Shown one piece after another: positions 18,086-25,716 of a DNA stretch of 64,000 nucleotides. Position numbers and translations under genes: made by a program. Every line of letters starts with the position of its first letter. Positions within the stretch are counted from its first letter, which is position 1. Below the pieces are notes generated by a model. That model searched no databases. It saw only the letters and a program-made list of their open reading frames with translations, and was not told the origin of the DNA. Source of the DNA: Methylocaldum sp. 14B (lineage in GTDB: Bacteria; Pseudomonadota; Gammaproteobacteria; Methylococcales; Methylococcaceae); assembly GCF_002005105.1 (NCBI RefSeq), contig NZ_MSCV01000028.1:1-64000 (forward strand), written 5' to 3'.

Positions 18086-18254
18086 AAGCCCGCTCCCACG
18101 GCAAGATCAATTGCAATCAATACCTGGAAATAGAAACAGCTCCAAGGATACCCGGACCTCGATCTCATCCAAAATGATGTATCCCGCCGGGCGGCCGTTG
18201 CGCTAAAAGCGGTCGTCGGTCGGTGTCAAGTCTTGTCGGCGAGACAGCTTTGTC

Positions 18255-18479
18255 GGAAGGGGCGTCCTGGCGCTCCAATCGCAAACGGTCTGGCCGGGAG
18301 CGCCGGCCAGACCCTTCCCAGGACGGCCGTTTGCGATTGGAAGGGGGACTTTGGTGCTCCCAAAGTTCCCGTTTGCGATTGGAAGGTCGCGACTAAAGCG
18401 ACGTTTGCGATTGGAAGGGTCGCGACTAAAGCGACGTTTGCGATTGGAAGGGTCGCGACTAAAGCGACCGTTTGCGATT
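18255..18479. repeat. Tandem array of six palindromic GTTTGCGATT units, one nested in another
   Basis: In order: a 42-bp unit (18255-18276 plus 18319-18338, arms CGTCCTGG/CCAGGACG) split in its loop by a reverse 42-bp unit (18277-18318, arms GGTCTGGCCG/CGGCCAGACC); a 42-bp unit (18339-18380, arms ACTTTGG/CCAAAGT); then 32, 33 and 34-bp units (18381-18412, 18413-18445, 18446-18479) with arms GTCGC/GCGAC and loop GACTAAA. The array ends in GGGAAGGAATTGCCGACCTAC. It lacks TAGAGC ends. It has no protein-coding sense and no unique spacers, so it is not CRISPR. Confidence 0.85.
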
Positions 18480-18525
18480 GGGAAGGAATTGCCGACCTAC
18501 TTACCCCCGAATTTCGACATGCTGC

Positions 18526-18909
18526 CTAGGCTCCAACTTCGACACGAATGTCCGAAAACTTGTCGTCGTAAAAGGCGATCCGGTCTTTCAGTTCACGATG
18601 CTCTTCGTAGGGGTCTTCGTAGGTCCAGACCGAATCCTCGAGTTTCGTTTCGCCGAGCTTCAGATCGAAGTAATGAGCGGTCCCCTTGAACGGGCACTCT
18701 GTCGTGGTATCCGAGCGTTCGAGCCGATCCAGCCTGACGTCGGAACGCGGGAAATAATAACGCGCAGGATGTTGGTCTTCGTCGACTTCGATCACGTCGC
18801 GCGAGTCGGCAATCACTTCGTTGTCGATTTTGACTTGCACTCTTTGACCGAGATGCTTTTCTTGCACTTTATGCTCTGGCCATTTTTGGTGTCCTGGCGA
18901 TTTTTTCAT
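18526..18909 (-). CDS. DUF427 domain protein
   Basis: This 127-residue protein belongs to DUF427 (PF04248), with the characteristic motifs [31 protein letters not shown] and the late [18 protein letters not shown]. The start ATG follows a perfect AGGAGG seven bases upstream, so it is probably well translated. The family adopts a small beta-tent fold; its biochemical role is not established. A VOC protein gene lies upstream on the same strand about 60 bases away, so the two may be cotranscribed. Confidence 0.9.
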   Translation of the reverse strand: MKKSPGHQKWPEHKVQEKHLGQRVQVKIDNEVIADSRDVIEVDEDQHPARYYFPRSDVRLDRLERSDTTTECPFKGTAHYFDLKLGETKLEDSVWTYEDPYEEHRELKDRIAFYDDKFSDIRVEVGA

Positions 18910-18970
18910 GCTGACCTCCTGGCTTCTTGGCCATGATCGATGTCAAAGGCAGTCTCTACGGCCCGCATGC

Positions 18971-19354
18971 CTATCGGCCGCTGCCGTAGGGACGGGTGAT
19001 GATCTCCAGAAGATGACCGTCCGGGTCTTCGAAATACACTCCGCGGCCGCCGTCGTTGCGATTGATCTGGCCCGGCCGGTGCTGGCCGGGATCGGCCCAG
19101 TACTCGAGACCCTGCTCGAGTATGCGGCCGAAGATCCGATCGAAGTCGTCTTCGCCGATCAGAAAAGCGTAGTGCTGCCAGGCGATCTCGCCGTCGGTCT
19201 CGTAGAAATCGAGCGAAACGCCGTTGCTGAACTCAACGACGAGGAAAGGTCCGAACGGTTTCTGCCCTGGCAGGCCGAGAATTTCGGTGAAGAACGTCGC
19301 CGACTTCCGCTTGTCCCGGCACGGGACGATGGTGTGATTGAGCTGTACGCTCAT
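18971..19354 (-). CDS. VOC family (glyoxalase/dioxygenase-like) protein
   Basis: This 127-residue protein has two beta-alpha-beta-beta-beta halves. It opens LNHTIVPCRDKRKSATFFTEILGL, with the usual first metal-ligand histidine, and closes GVYFEDPDGHLLEIITRPYG, where the glutamate in LLEI is the usual last ligand. Metal-dependent VOC enzymes include glyoxalases, extradiol dioxygenases and antibiotic-resistance proteins; the substrate is undetermined. A GGGAG lies near the start. It probably shares a transcript with the DUF427 gene. Confidence 0.9.
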   Translation of the reverse strand: MSVQLNHTIVPCRDKRKSATFFTEILGLPGQKPFGPFLVVEFSNGVSLDFYETDGEIAWQHYAFLIGEDDFDRIFGRILEQGLEYWADPGQHRPGQINRNDGGRGVYFEDPDGHLLEIITRPYGSGR

Positions 19355-19414
19355 CTGCGATGCTCCCTGACGCCAAGTCTGTTAGCTTTGTGACCGAACG
19401 CAAGGTCAAGCAGT

Positions 19415-21046
19415 TCAACCCGGCTTCGCCGAATCACCGATCTCGCTGATCGGCAGTCGGACAACGAATTCGCTACCCTTTCCCCGGCCCTCGCTAAATG
19501 CTTGTATGGTGCCGCCGTGCATCGCCACCAGACTTTCGACCAGCGATAGGCCGATCCCCAAGCCCCCTTCGGTGCGGTCGAGAGTCCGGTCCACCTGATA
19601 AAAGAGATCGAACAGATGACACAACGCCGCCGGATCGATGCCGCGCCCGTTATCGCGGACCCGGATGGCGACCTCGTCGCCTTCGCGTTCGACGCTCAGC
19701 CGGATTTGCCCTCCCTCATCGGTGTACTTGGCGGCATTGTTGAGCAGATTCGAGACCACCTGCGCCAGCCGCACGAAGTCGCCTTCGACGTGGATAGTTT
19801 CCGAAGGCAGTTGCACGCGGAGTTCGTGCCGGCGCGCGTCGATCAGGGGACGGCTGGTTTCTACCGCGCGCTGCACGATATCGGCCACTACCAGCAATTC
19901 CCTGCGCAGTTCGATCTTGCCGCGGGTGATGCGGGATACGTCCAAGAGATCGTCCACCAGCCGGGCCAAATGCTCGACCTGCCGATCGATAACATCCCGC
20001 GTCCACTGAAGCTTGGGATCCTCCGTTCCCAATTTGCGCATGATTTGAACGGCGTTGCGGATCGGCGCCAGAGGGTTGCGGAGCTCGTGGGCCAGCATGG
20101 CGAGGAACTCGTCCTTCCGGCGGTCGGCCTCGCGTAACGCTTCCTCCGCGCGTTTGATCTCGGTAATGTCCTGGAGGATGCCGCGCAGAATGATGCCGCG
20201 GCCTTGGGAGCGCGGGTAAGCCGCGCCCCGGAAGTGTAAAGTTACGAAAATTCCGTCGGCACGAGTGCCCTGCAGTTCCAGGTCAAAAGCCGAATCGGCG
20301 GATGCGGTGTGCAGCACGTCGAGCACAGCTGCATGATCCTGAGGGTCGATGAACTGCAGCAATCCCTCAAGATTGCACGGAAAGTCGCTTAAAGGATCCA
20401 CGGCAAAAATGCGGCGGATGTTTCCGTCGCACAAGAGCTTCTGATCCACCGGGTCCCACTGCCAGACGCAAATGGCAGCTAGCGCTTGGAGATCCCGAAG
20501 TTGCTCCTCGGACAGTTGCAACGCGACTCGCTGGCGGAATCGACGAATCAGGAACCAGGCATGATCCGCGATCGCCTGGAGGGATGCGAGATCCTCGTTA
20601 TCGTAGTCGACTGTCTTGTTGCCGACACCGACCAGCAGCACCACGCGATCATCGTATACGACCGGCACCCCCAAATGGCGCACCAGATGGACATGACCTT
20701 CCGGATAGCCCTGCTTGCGACTGAGCCCCTGGTAATCGTTGTGAACGTAGGGCCTGCGATGGCGGGCGCAGTCGGCCCAAATACCGGCGGTGCTTATCGG
20801 GTAATGGCGTTGATATACCGCTTGGCACTGGCGAAGGGTTGCGGCCGACCAGGTTCCCAGTTCGATAGTCACCTGGTCTTCATTGACCAGATGGAAGTAG
20901 CCGACTTCACTGTCCGTCACTGCGACCGCCGCCTCGATAGCCGCGGAGTACAATCTAGGTTCGTCTGCGTCGAGAGCGTGGCGATATAAGTCCAGTAACG
21001 CGGATTTTGCCTTGTCGGGGATTGGGGCTAAGGGCGTATTAATCAT
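19415..21046 (-). CDS. GAF-PAS sensor histidine kinase
   Basis: The protein is 543 residues with no membrane segment. An N-terminal GAF-type sensor domain (about 10-175; GYFHLVNEDQVTIELGTWS, DRVVLLVGVGNKTVDY) is followed by a short coiled linker, a PAS/PAC domain (about 185-300), HisKA with H-box LAHELRNPLAPIRNAVQIM (about 320) and HATPase (NLLNNAAKYT, RDNGRGI, GGLGIGLSLV). There is no receiver, so phosphate should pass to a partner encoded elsewhere. Its kinase core is very close in sequence to that of the giant sensor at 9608-13354, suggesting shared ancestry. Confidence 0.92.
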   Translation of the reverse strand: MINTPLAPIPDKAKSALLDLYRHALDADEPRLYSAAIEAAVAVTDSEVGYFHLVNEDQVTIELGTWSAATLRQCQAVYQRHYPISTAGIWADCARHRRPYVHNDYQGLSRKQGYPEGHVHLVRHLGVPVVYDDRVVLLVGVGNKTVDYDNEDLASLQAIADHAWFLIRRFRQRVALQLSEEQLRDLQALAAICVWQWDPVDQKLLCDGNIRRIFAVDPLSDFPCNLEGLLQFIDPQDHAAVLDVLHTASADSAFDLELQGTRADGIFVTLHFRGAAYPRSQGRGIILRGILQDITEIKRAEEALREADRRKDEFLAMLAHELRNPLAPIRNAVQIMRKLGTEDPKLQWTRDVIDRQVEHLARLVDDLLDVSRITRGKIELRRELLVVADIVQRAVETSRPLIDARRHELRVQLPSETIHVEGDFVRLAQVVSNLLNNAAKYTDEGGQIRLSVEREGDEVAIRVRDNGRGIDPAALCHLFDLFYQVDRTLDRTEGGLGIGLSLVESLVAMHGGTIQAFSEGRGKGSEFVVRLPISEIGDSAKPG

Positions 21047-21382
21047 TGATACGAAATCATGTCACAGTGAAACAAGGCAGGCTTGTGGCCTTTCTCACCA
21101 TTCTGGCCCGATGGCAAGAACGAGAGGGATTAGGGGCGCATGACGCTCAACTTCACAGACGTAAACAAAACTTCGATTTAGGCCCGCGTGTAAACCTTAT
21201 CACGCGATCGCGAAGAGATCCCAAGGGTCGGTCGTATCGCGCTCTCGCCGCCCGGAAGGTTTATCGTGTTCCTTTAATCTGGAATCGAAACCGAACGCAT
21301 CGGTATTTATTGATAACTGAATGGCAAGAATCCGCAAGTTCGACCATTTTTTTCGGACAATGTTTTCTTTTTTTCCTGCCCG
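21047..21382. other. Intergenic, no feature recognised
   Basis: About 335 bases lie between the kinase start and the RES gene end. I see no conserved frame, repeat unit or strong terminator. It should hold the kinase promoter, but no convincing -35/-10 pair stands out. Confidence 0.4.
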
Positions 21383-22258
21383 TCAGAACTCGAAAGCCCA
21401 GCTTTCCCGGTCCAACTGGCGCTGCAGCACGATACGGCGCGGCGGCTGGATCAATAAGGTCCAGGTTTGCTGATTGTTGCGGTACGGCTCCTTTACCGAT
21501 TTGAAGGGTTGGGGATTCAGCACGGCCAGGCAGAAGCCGCCCGGCGCGCGCACCGATTCGTAACGAATCAGGCCGACCCAGGCTTCCCGTGCCTGTTCCG
21601 CCAGCAGCTGCGTGCCGGCGTAATCGGAAGGATGCGTCCAGGTCTCCCGATGGGACACCAGGGGCGGCTTCGAAAGGTCGATAGCCTTATCGGCGGCGGC
21701 ATGAAATTCGAACAGAGTCAGCTCGACGCTCGCCGGACGGCCTGACAGGCCTTCGCTGTCCAGCCAGAACCGCAACCGCCAGTAGCCGCATTCGGCTGTG
21801 GCCGTTCGGCGATCCTCGGCGCCGTAAAAAACGCCGGGGTCGGTGCGCCGGCGAAATCGCGAACCGCCCGGCAGCGGCCAATAGCGGAACGGCGTCGCCA
21901 GCAGCCAGTGCAAGCCTTGGGCGTCAGCGGGCAGGCGCGGCTTGGCCTCGTCGAGGATGTCTTCCAGCAATGTCTGATCGTCCAGATTGCCCGAAGCGAG
22001 GTGCATGGTGGCAACCCGATGCTGCGCCTCGACTGCCCGCCAGCCGCTGCCCCGCCAGGGGCGGAGCTCGGAGGTTGTGAAAAACCGTCGCGAGCGGCCC
22101 GAGTCCGTGCCGACAAATCGGCAGGAGGGCTGATTTGCACGGCGGGTGCCGCCCATAGGGTGCCGGACAGAGAGGTCCGGCATGACAAGCGGAGGCGTAC
22201 GAGAGTGTACGTTGAGCATCGCAGGTGCGGACTCGGGCCGCGCAGTAGGCTTTTTCAC
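21383..22258 (-). CDS. RES domain toxin with repeat-derived N-terminus
   Basis: The RES domain occupies about residues 65-291: WRAVEAQHRVATMHLASG, the arginine-bearing FRYWPLPGGSRFR, DPGVFYGAEDRRTATAECGYWR and the C-terminal IRYESVRAPGG. RES toxins of Xre-RES modules degrade NAD+. The antitoxin gene lies just upstream. The first 60 or so residues are encoded by a 194-bp inverted-repeat element (22071-22264), and the only in-frame start is a GTG inside its terminal repeat, with poor ribosome-site spacing. The native start was probably a GTG overlapping the antitoxin stop, so the toxin may now be poorly expressed or altered. Confidence 0.85.
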   Translation of the reverse strand: MKKPTARPESAPAMLNVHSRTPPLVMPDLSVRHPMGGTRRANQPSCRFVGTDSGRSRRFFTTSELRPWRGSGWRAVEAQHRVATMHLASGNLDDQTLLEDILDEAKPRLPADAQGLHWLLATPFRYWPLPGGSRFRRRTDPGVFYGAEDRRTATAECGYWRLRFWLDSEGLSGRPASVELTLFEFHAAADKAIDLSKPPLVSHRETWTHPSDYAGTQLLAEQAREAWVGLIRYESVRAPGGFCLAVLNPQPFKSVKEPYRNNQQTWTLLIQPPRRIVLQRQLDRESWAFEF

Positions 22259-22264
22259 AACCTC
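22071..22264. mobile_element. MITE-like element with 14-bp perfect inverted ends in the toxin gene
   Basis: The ends are perfect inverted repeats GAGGTTGTGAAAAA (22071-22084) and its complement (22251-22264); total 194 bp, no coding of its own. The interior holds a GCCGGAC/GTCCGGC hairpin and a CCCTATGGGCG...GTGCAAATC..CC.TCCTGCCGATTTGT segment that recurs, with different hairpin arms, at about 61430-61500. It sits exactly between the antitoxin stop codon and the RES domain. No target duplication is obvious. Confidence 0.75.
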
Positions 22265-22645
22265 TTAGACGTGAGCACGGTGAGAATCCAAGTACTCACA
22301 GGCATGAATCAGGCCGTCGACCCGCTTGATGACCTCCAACGGCCGCTGTCCGTCGAAAGCGCGGTTGGCCGATTTCAGCCAGCTTCGGGCCAGTTCGTCG
22401 TCGCCGCCGACCAGCGATGACAGGGAACGATACAGGCGCACGAAATGGGCGGCCAGCTCCCAGGGTTTGCCGCCTTCCGGAAGAGCGTATCGGCCGTTCA
22501 ACAGCCGGGACGCGGTCGGTTGGCTGGCGCCGATAATGCTTTTCAGATCGCTGGGCCCCAATCCCAGGCGGCGAGCGGCCTCGATCACTGCTCCGGTGAG
22601 GACGCGCGAGCGGTCTGTGGCGGGGGCTGAAGCTGGGTGTGTCAT
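22265..22645 (-). CDS. Xre/MbcA/ParS-type antitoxin of RES toxin
   Basis: This 126-residue protein has an N-terminal helix-turn-helix (about 15-60; LGLGPSDLKSIIGASQPTASRLLNG) and a C-terminal toxin-binding domain (about 62-126; KPWELAAHFVRLYRSLSSLVGGDDELARSWL.SANRAFDGQRPLEVI), the standard layout of antitoxins paired with RES toxins. It should bind its own promoter and neutralise the downstream RES protein. A ribosome site (GAGGAAAG) precedes the ATG. The toxin gene follows immediately but is displaced by an inserted element. Confidence 0.9.
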   Translation of the reverse strand: MTHPASAPATDRSRVLTGAVIEAARRLGLGPSDLKSIIGASQPTASRLLNGRYALPEGGKPWELAAHFVRLYRSLSSLVGGDDELARSWLKSANRAFDGQRPLEVIKRVDGLIHACEYLDSHRAHV

Positions 22646-22984
22646 GGGGTCTTTCCTCGCTTGCTTGCCAACGTGTTTATTCTACTGAATAACCCTATCA
22701 TAAAACACACCGTGTGAATATCCGTTAACAGCCGGATGCACGCCAGATCTACCGAGACGATTATTTCGTCGATCCATCACTCCTGATCCACTTTCTCGAT
22801 GCGAAAAATATTCGGTTGGCGGACAATCCTAAGCTCGGCTCTCCGTTCCGAAGGTCGAACATGAAAGCAAGCGTGCGTAATCGGCCGGAAGGTGTGGTCA
22901 AACCTATACGAAAGGGCTTGATGAGTTTCGAAGTCGCGATCCAGCCGACGAGGACGTGAAAAAGACCGACCGCCCCAAACCGAC
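22646..22984. other. Divergent intergenic region
   Basis: About 340 bases separate the divergently transcribed antitoxin and acyl-ligase fusion genes and must carry promoters for both. The part next to the antitoxin is AT-rich (TTTATTCTACTGAATAACCCTA, CATAAAACACAC), a likely operator/promoter region for toxin-antitoxin autoregulation. No defined site can be assigned. Confidence 0.4.
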
Positions 22985-25489
22985 ATGAAGAAAAACACCC
23001 TCCTAGCTCAAGAAGGCCGGCATCCCGATGACTCGCTAGCCGCGTTCTTCGAACGGCAAACCCGGCGTCACGGATCTCGGGAAGCTGTTCGCTATAGGCC
23101 AAGATACCGCACCATTCGCTGGAGTTACGACATGCTCGGCGAGCGCGTGTTCGGATTGGCACAAACGCTGGCCGCACACGGCATCGGAACGGGCGATCGG
23201 GTCGCTCTCTGCGCGGAAAATTCGCCACACTGGGTTGCGGCCTTCTTCGCCATCCTGGCCCGCGGCGGCGTGGTGGTGCCTCTGAATCCGAAAAGCACTC
23301 CGGATCAGATCGACCGGATCAGCAAATCCGCCGAGCCTAAGCTGGCCCTGCTATCCCCCTCGCTCGCCTGGCCCGACGAGGCCGTGCCGTGCTTGCCGAC
23401 GGCCGACTCGTCCTACTCGGCGAACGAAGCCGCGGCCATGCGGGACAAAGCCGTCTTCGAGAACTCCGGCGGGCTCGCCGAAATCATCTACACCTCGGGA
23501 ACGACCGGCGATCCGAAAGGCGTCATGCTCTCTCACGGAAATCTCCTGGCCGATCTCGACGCCGTGATGAAAGCGGTGCCCTTGACGCCCGACGATCATA
23601 TCCTCACCTTGCTCCCCTTGTTTCACGTGTTCGGTCAAATGACGAGCCTCCTGTGCTCGCTGTACAGCGGATGCTCGGTCACCTATATCGCCGCCCCGAC
23701 GACCCGCGCCATTCGGGAAGCATTGACCTACACGCCGGCGACTCATCTGGTCGTGGTGCCCGAAGTGCTCAAGACCATGATGGATCGTCTGGAAAGCCGG
23801 CTGGGCCGAATCCCCGGTTTCCTCCGGCGCGCGCTGCGCGACCGCATCCGTTCCCGCATCTCCCGGACACTCCGGACCATCGTTTGCGGCGGCGCTCCGC
23901 TCGATCCGACGATCGAGGACAAATGGTGGAACCTGGGCTTCGAAGTCTTGCAGGGTTACGGACTCACCGAGACGAGCCCGGTCGTCAGTACCAACACCTC
24001 CACCGCCCATCGCGCGGGATCGGTCGGAAAGCCTCTGGACGGGGTCGAGGTCAGGTTGGCTCCGGACAACGAAATCCTGGTCCGAGGCCCGATCGTGATG
24101 CAGGGGTACTATCGGGATGCTCAACGCACCGAGGCCGTTCTGGACCACGGCTGGTTCAAGACCGACGATGCCGGACGCTTCGACGAGGACGGATTCCTGT
24201 ACGTCTTCGGACGCAAGAAATACATGATCCTGGGGCCGAGCGGCGAAAACGTCTTTCCCGAGGATCTGGAAGCCGAACTGAGCCGGGTTCCCGGCGTCAT
24301 CGACAGCGCCGTAGTGGGCTTGCCGAGGAACGGCCGGACCGTCGTTCATGCCGCGCTGCTCTGTGAGCCGAACCGAGCCGCCGGCGCCGTGGCCGAAGCC
24401 AACCGGCATTTGGCGCCGCACCAGCAAATCACGAGCTGGTCTGTTTGGCCCGAGCCCGATTTCCCGCGTTCGGTCACGCGCAAGGTTAAAAAAGAGGAAG
24501 TCATCAAAAGACTCGGCAGCGAACCGGCCGGCCGGCCGTCTCAAGGCGGGCGGATCACGCCGCTCAAGCGGCTCTTGGTCGAGGTGACGCAAACGGAGAT
24601 CGGAGAAATCGACGATTCGACGCGGATCGTAGCCGACCTGAACCTGGATTCTCTGCTGCGAATCGAGCTGGTCTCGCGGATCGAGGACGAATTCGGGGTT
24701 TATATCGAGGAAATGCAGATCACGCCGGAACTCACGGTCGCCGATTTGGACGCGCTTGTGCAAGGCCAAAAGGGACGAATGCCCCAGTTGGGGCGTTATC
24801 CACGCTGGTCGAACTCGGCTTGGGCCGGCCGATTGCGGCCCGCGGTAAATCAGGTTGTCTTCCGCTGGTGGCTTTCGATCTTCTGCCGCTTGCGCATAAG
24901 CGGCGAGGAAAACCTGACGAATCTTCAGGGACCGGTGCTGTTCATGGCGAATCACCGCAGTTTTCTCGATCCGGTCATCGCGACCTGGACGATTCCAGAA
25001 GTTATTCGCTCGCGCCTCGGCATCGCGGCCGGCACCGAGGTTCTCTACGGCAAATACCCTTGGTTCGCGCCGCTGGCGGAACTCGCGTTCAATGCCTTCC
25101 CGTTTCCCACCGGAACCCACGAAAACATCCGGCCGGGGCTCGATTATATCGGCCGCATGCTCGACGACGGCTGGAACGTTCTGATTTTCCCCGAGGGAGG
25201 GCTGAATCGGTCCGAACGGCCGCTGCTCGATTTGAAGGGCGGCACCGGCGTGGTCGCCGTCGAAATGGGCGTCCCCGTCGTACCGCTCGTCATTCAAGGC
25301 ACCGAGAAAATCCTCCCTCCCGACACCCTCGTGCCGAAGAGGCGGGATCAAGTGAGCGTCCGCTTCGGAAAGCCCTTGAATTTGGCAGGACAGGAATACG
25401 CCGACGCGACTGCGAGTATCGAATCGCATCTGCGACATTTACTTGAAGATCGGGAAAACCGCGAATCAGCTCGTCGTAGGCCGGAATAA
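22985..25489 (+). CDS. Acyl-CoA/ACP ligase-ACP-acyltransferase fusion
   Basis: This 834-residue protein has three modules. Residues 1-510 form an AMP-dependent ligase (P-loop YTSGTTGDPKG near 170, GYGLTETSP near 325, GWFKTDDAGRFDEDG, C-terminal lysine motif SVTRKVKK). Residues 530-600 form an acyl-carrier domain with the phosphopantetheine serine in LNLDSLLRIELV. Residues 635-820 form a PlsC-type acyltransferase (NHRSFLDP, the HX4D motif; FPEGGLNRSE; VPVVPLVIQG). It would activate a fatty acid, load it on its own carrier and transfer it to a lysophospholipid or similar acceptor. No canonical ribosome site precedes the ATG. Confidence 0.92.
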   Translation: MKKNTLLAQEGRHPDDSLAAFFERQTRRHGSREAVRYRPRYRTIRWSYDMLGERVFGLAQTLAAHGIGTGDRVALCAENSPHWVAAFFAILARGGVVVPLNPKSTPDQIDRISKSAEPKLALLSPSLAWPDEAVPCLPTADSSYSANEAAAMRDKAVFENSGGLAEIIYTSGTTGDPKGVMLSHGNLLADLDAVMKAVPLTPDDHILTLLPLFHVFGQMTSLLCSLYSGCSVTYIAAPTTRAIREALTYTPATHLVVVPEVLKTMMDRLESRLGRIPGFLRRALRDRIRSRISRTLRTIVCGGAPLDPTIEDKWWNLGFEVLQGYGLTETSPVVSTNTSTAHRAGSVGKPLDGVEVRLAPDNEILVRGPIVMQGYYRDAQRTEAVLDHGWFKTDDAGRFDEDGFLYVFGRKKYMILGPSGENVFPEDLEAELSRVPGVIDSAVVGLPRNGRTVVHAALLCEPNRAAGAVAEANRHLAPHQQITSWSVWPEPDFPRSVTRKVKKEEVIKRLGSEPAGRPSQGGRITPLKRLLVEVTQTEIGEIDDSTRIVADLNLDSLLRIELVSRIEDEFGVYIEEMQITPELTVADLDALVQGQKGRMPQLGRYPRWSNSAWAGRLRPAVNQVVFRWWLSIFCRLRISGEENLTNLQGPVLFMANHRSFLDPVIATWTIPEVIRSRLGIAAGTEVLYGKYPWFAPLAELAFNAFPFPTGTHENIRPGLDYIGRMLDDGWNVLIFPEGGLNRSERPLLDLKGGTGVVAVEMGVPVVPLVIQGTEKILPPDTLVPKRRDQVSVRFGKPLNLAGQEYADATASIESHLRHLLEDRENRESARRRPE

Positions 25490-25554
25490 GCGCAACGTTT
25501 CCGGCACCGGCTCCCGGCGATGAGTCCTTGTCCCCGACATCGTTTGACCCAAAC

Positions 25555-25695
25555 CAAGATGTCGGGAAAGGATTCCCGACCTACCAGACGGCCCAGGCTC
25601 GTAGGTCGGCAATCCCTTGCCGACAAACCCGCTGGATCGCGGAAAGGCTCGCGAATAAAGCAGCCGTTTGCGAGCGGGCGCTACCGCAGACCAAA
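25555..25695. repeat. Degenerate hairpin-repeat cluster ending in ATGCTCTA
   Basis: It contains GTCGGGAA/TTCCCGAC (about 25559-25580) and GTCGGCAA/TTGCCGAC (about 25605-25624) hairpins with TAGG flanks, then a decayed palindromic unit (about 25641-25672; GGAAAGGCTCGCGAATAAAGC) and an AAAAATGCTCTA end as in the TAGAGC family. The left TAGAGC end is missing, so this is probably an old truncated copy. Confidence 0.55.
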
Positions 25696-25716
25696 AATGC
25701 TCTATCCGAAGCACTG

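Noticed and set aside
18339-18479. Possible CRISPR array (regular GTTTGCGATTGGAAGG repeats)
   Set aside because: Spacing is too short and irregular, the 'spacers' are palindromic and repeated, one unit is inverted and nested, and no cas genes are present.
18233-18689. ORFs encoding repeated peptides (FAIGR..LKRRLRLEGS) in the repeat array
   Set aside because: They are read out of the palindromic units and have no start signals; the same happens at 7183-7590 and 40083-40463. Only bamB shows a unit in a real gene.
22777-22998. Minus-strand ORF upstream of the acyl ligase fusion
   Set aside because: No recognisable family, no ribosome site, and it overlaps the start of a well-supported gene.
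23351-25438. 695-codon open frame antisense to the acyl ligase fusion
   Set aside because: The plus frame has clear ligase, ACP and acyltransferase motifs; the antisense frame is a product of high GC content and shows no family pattern.
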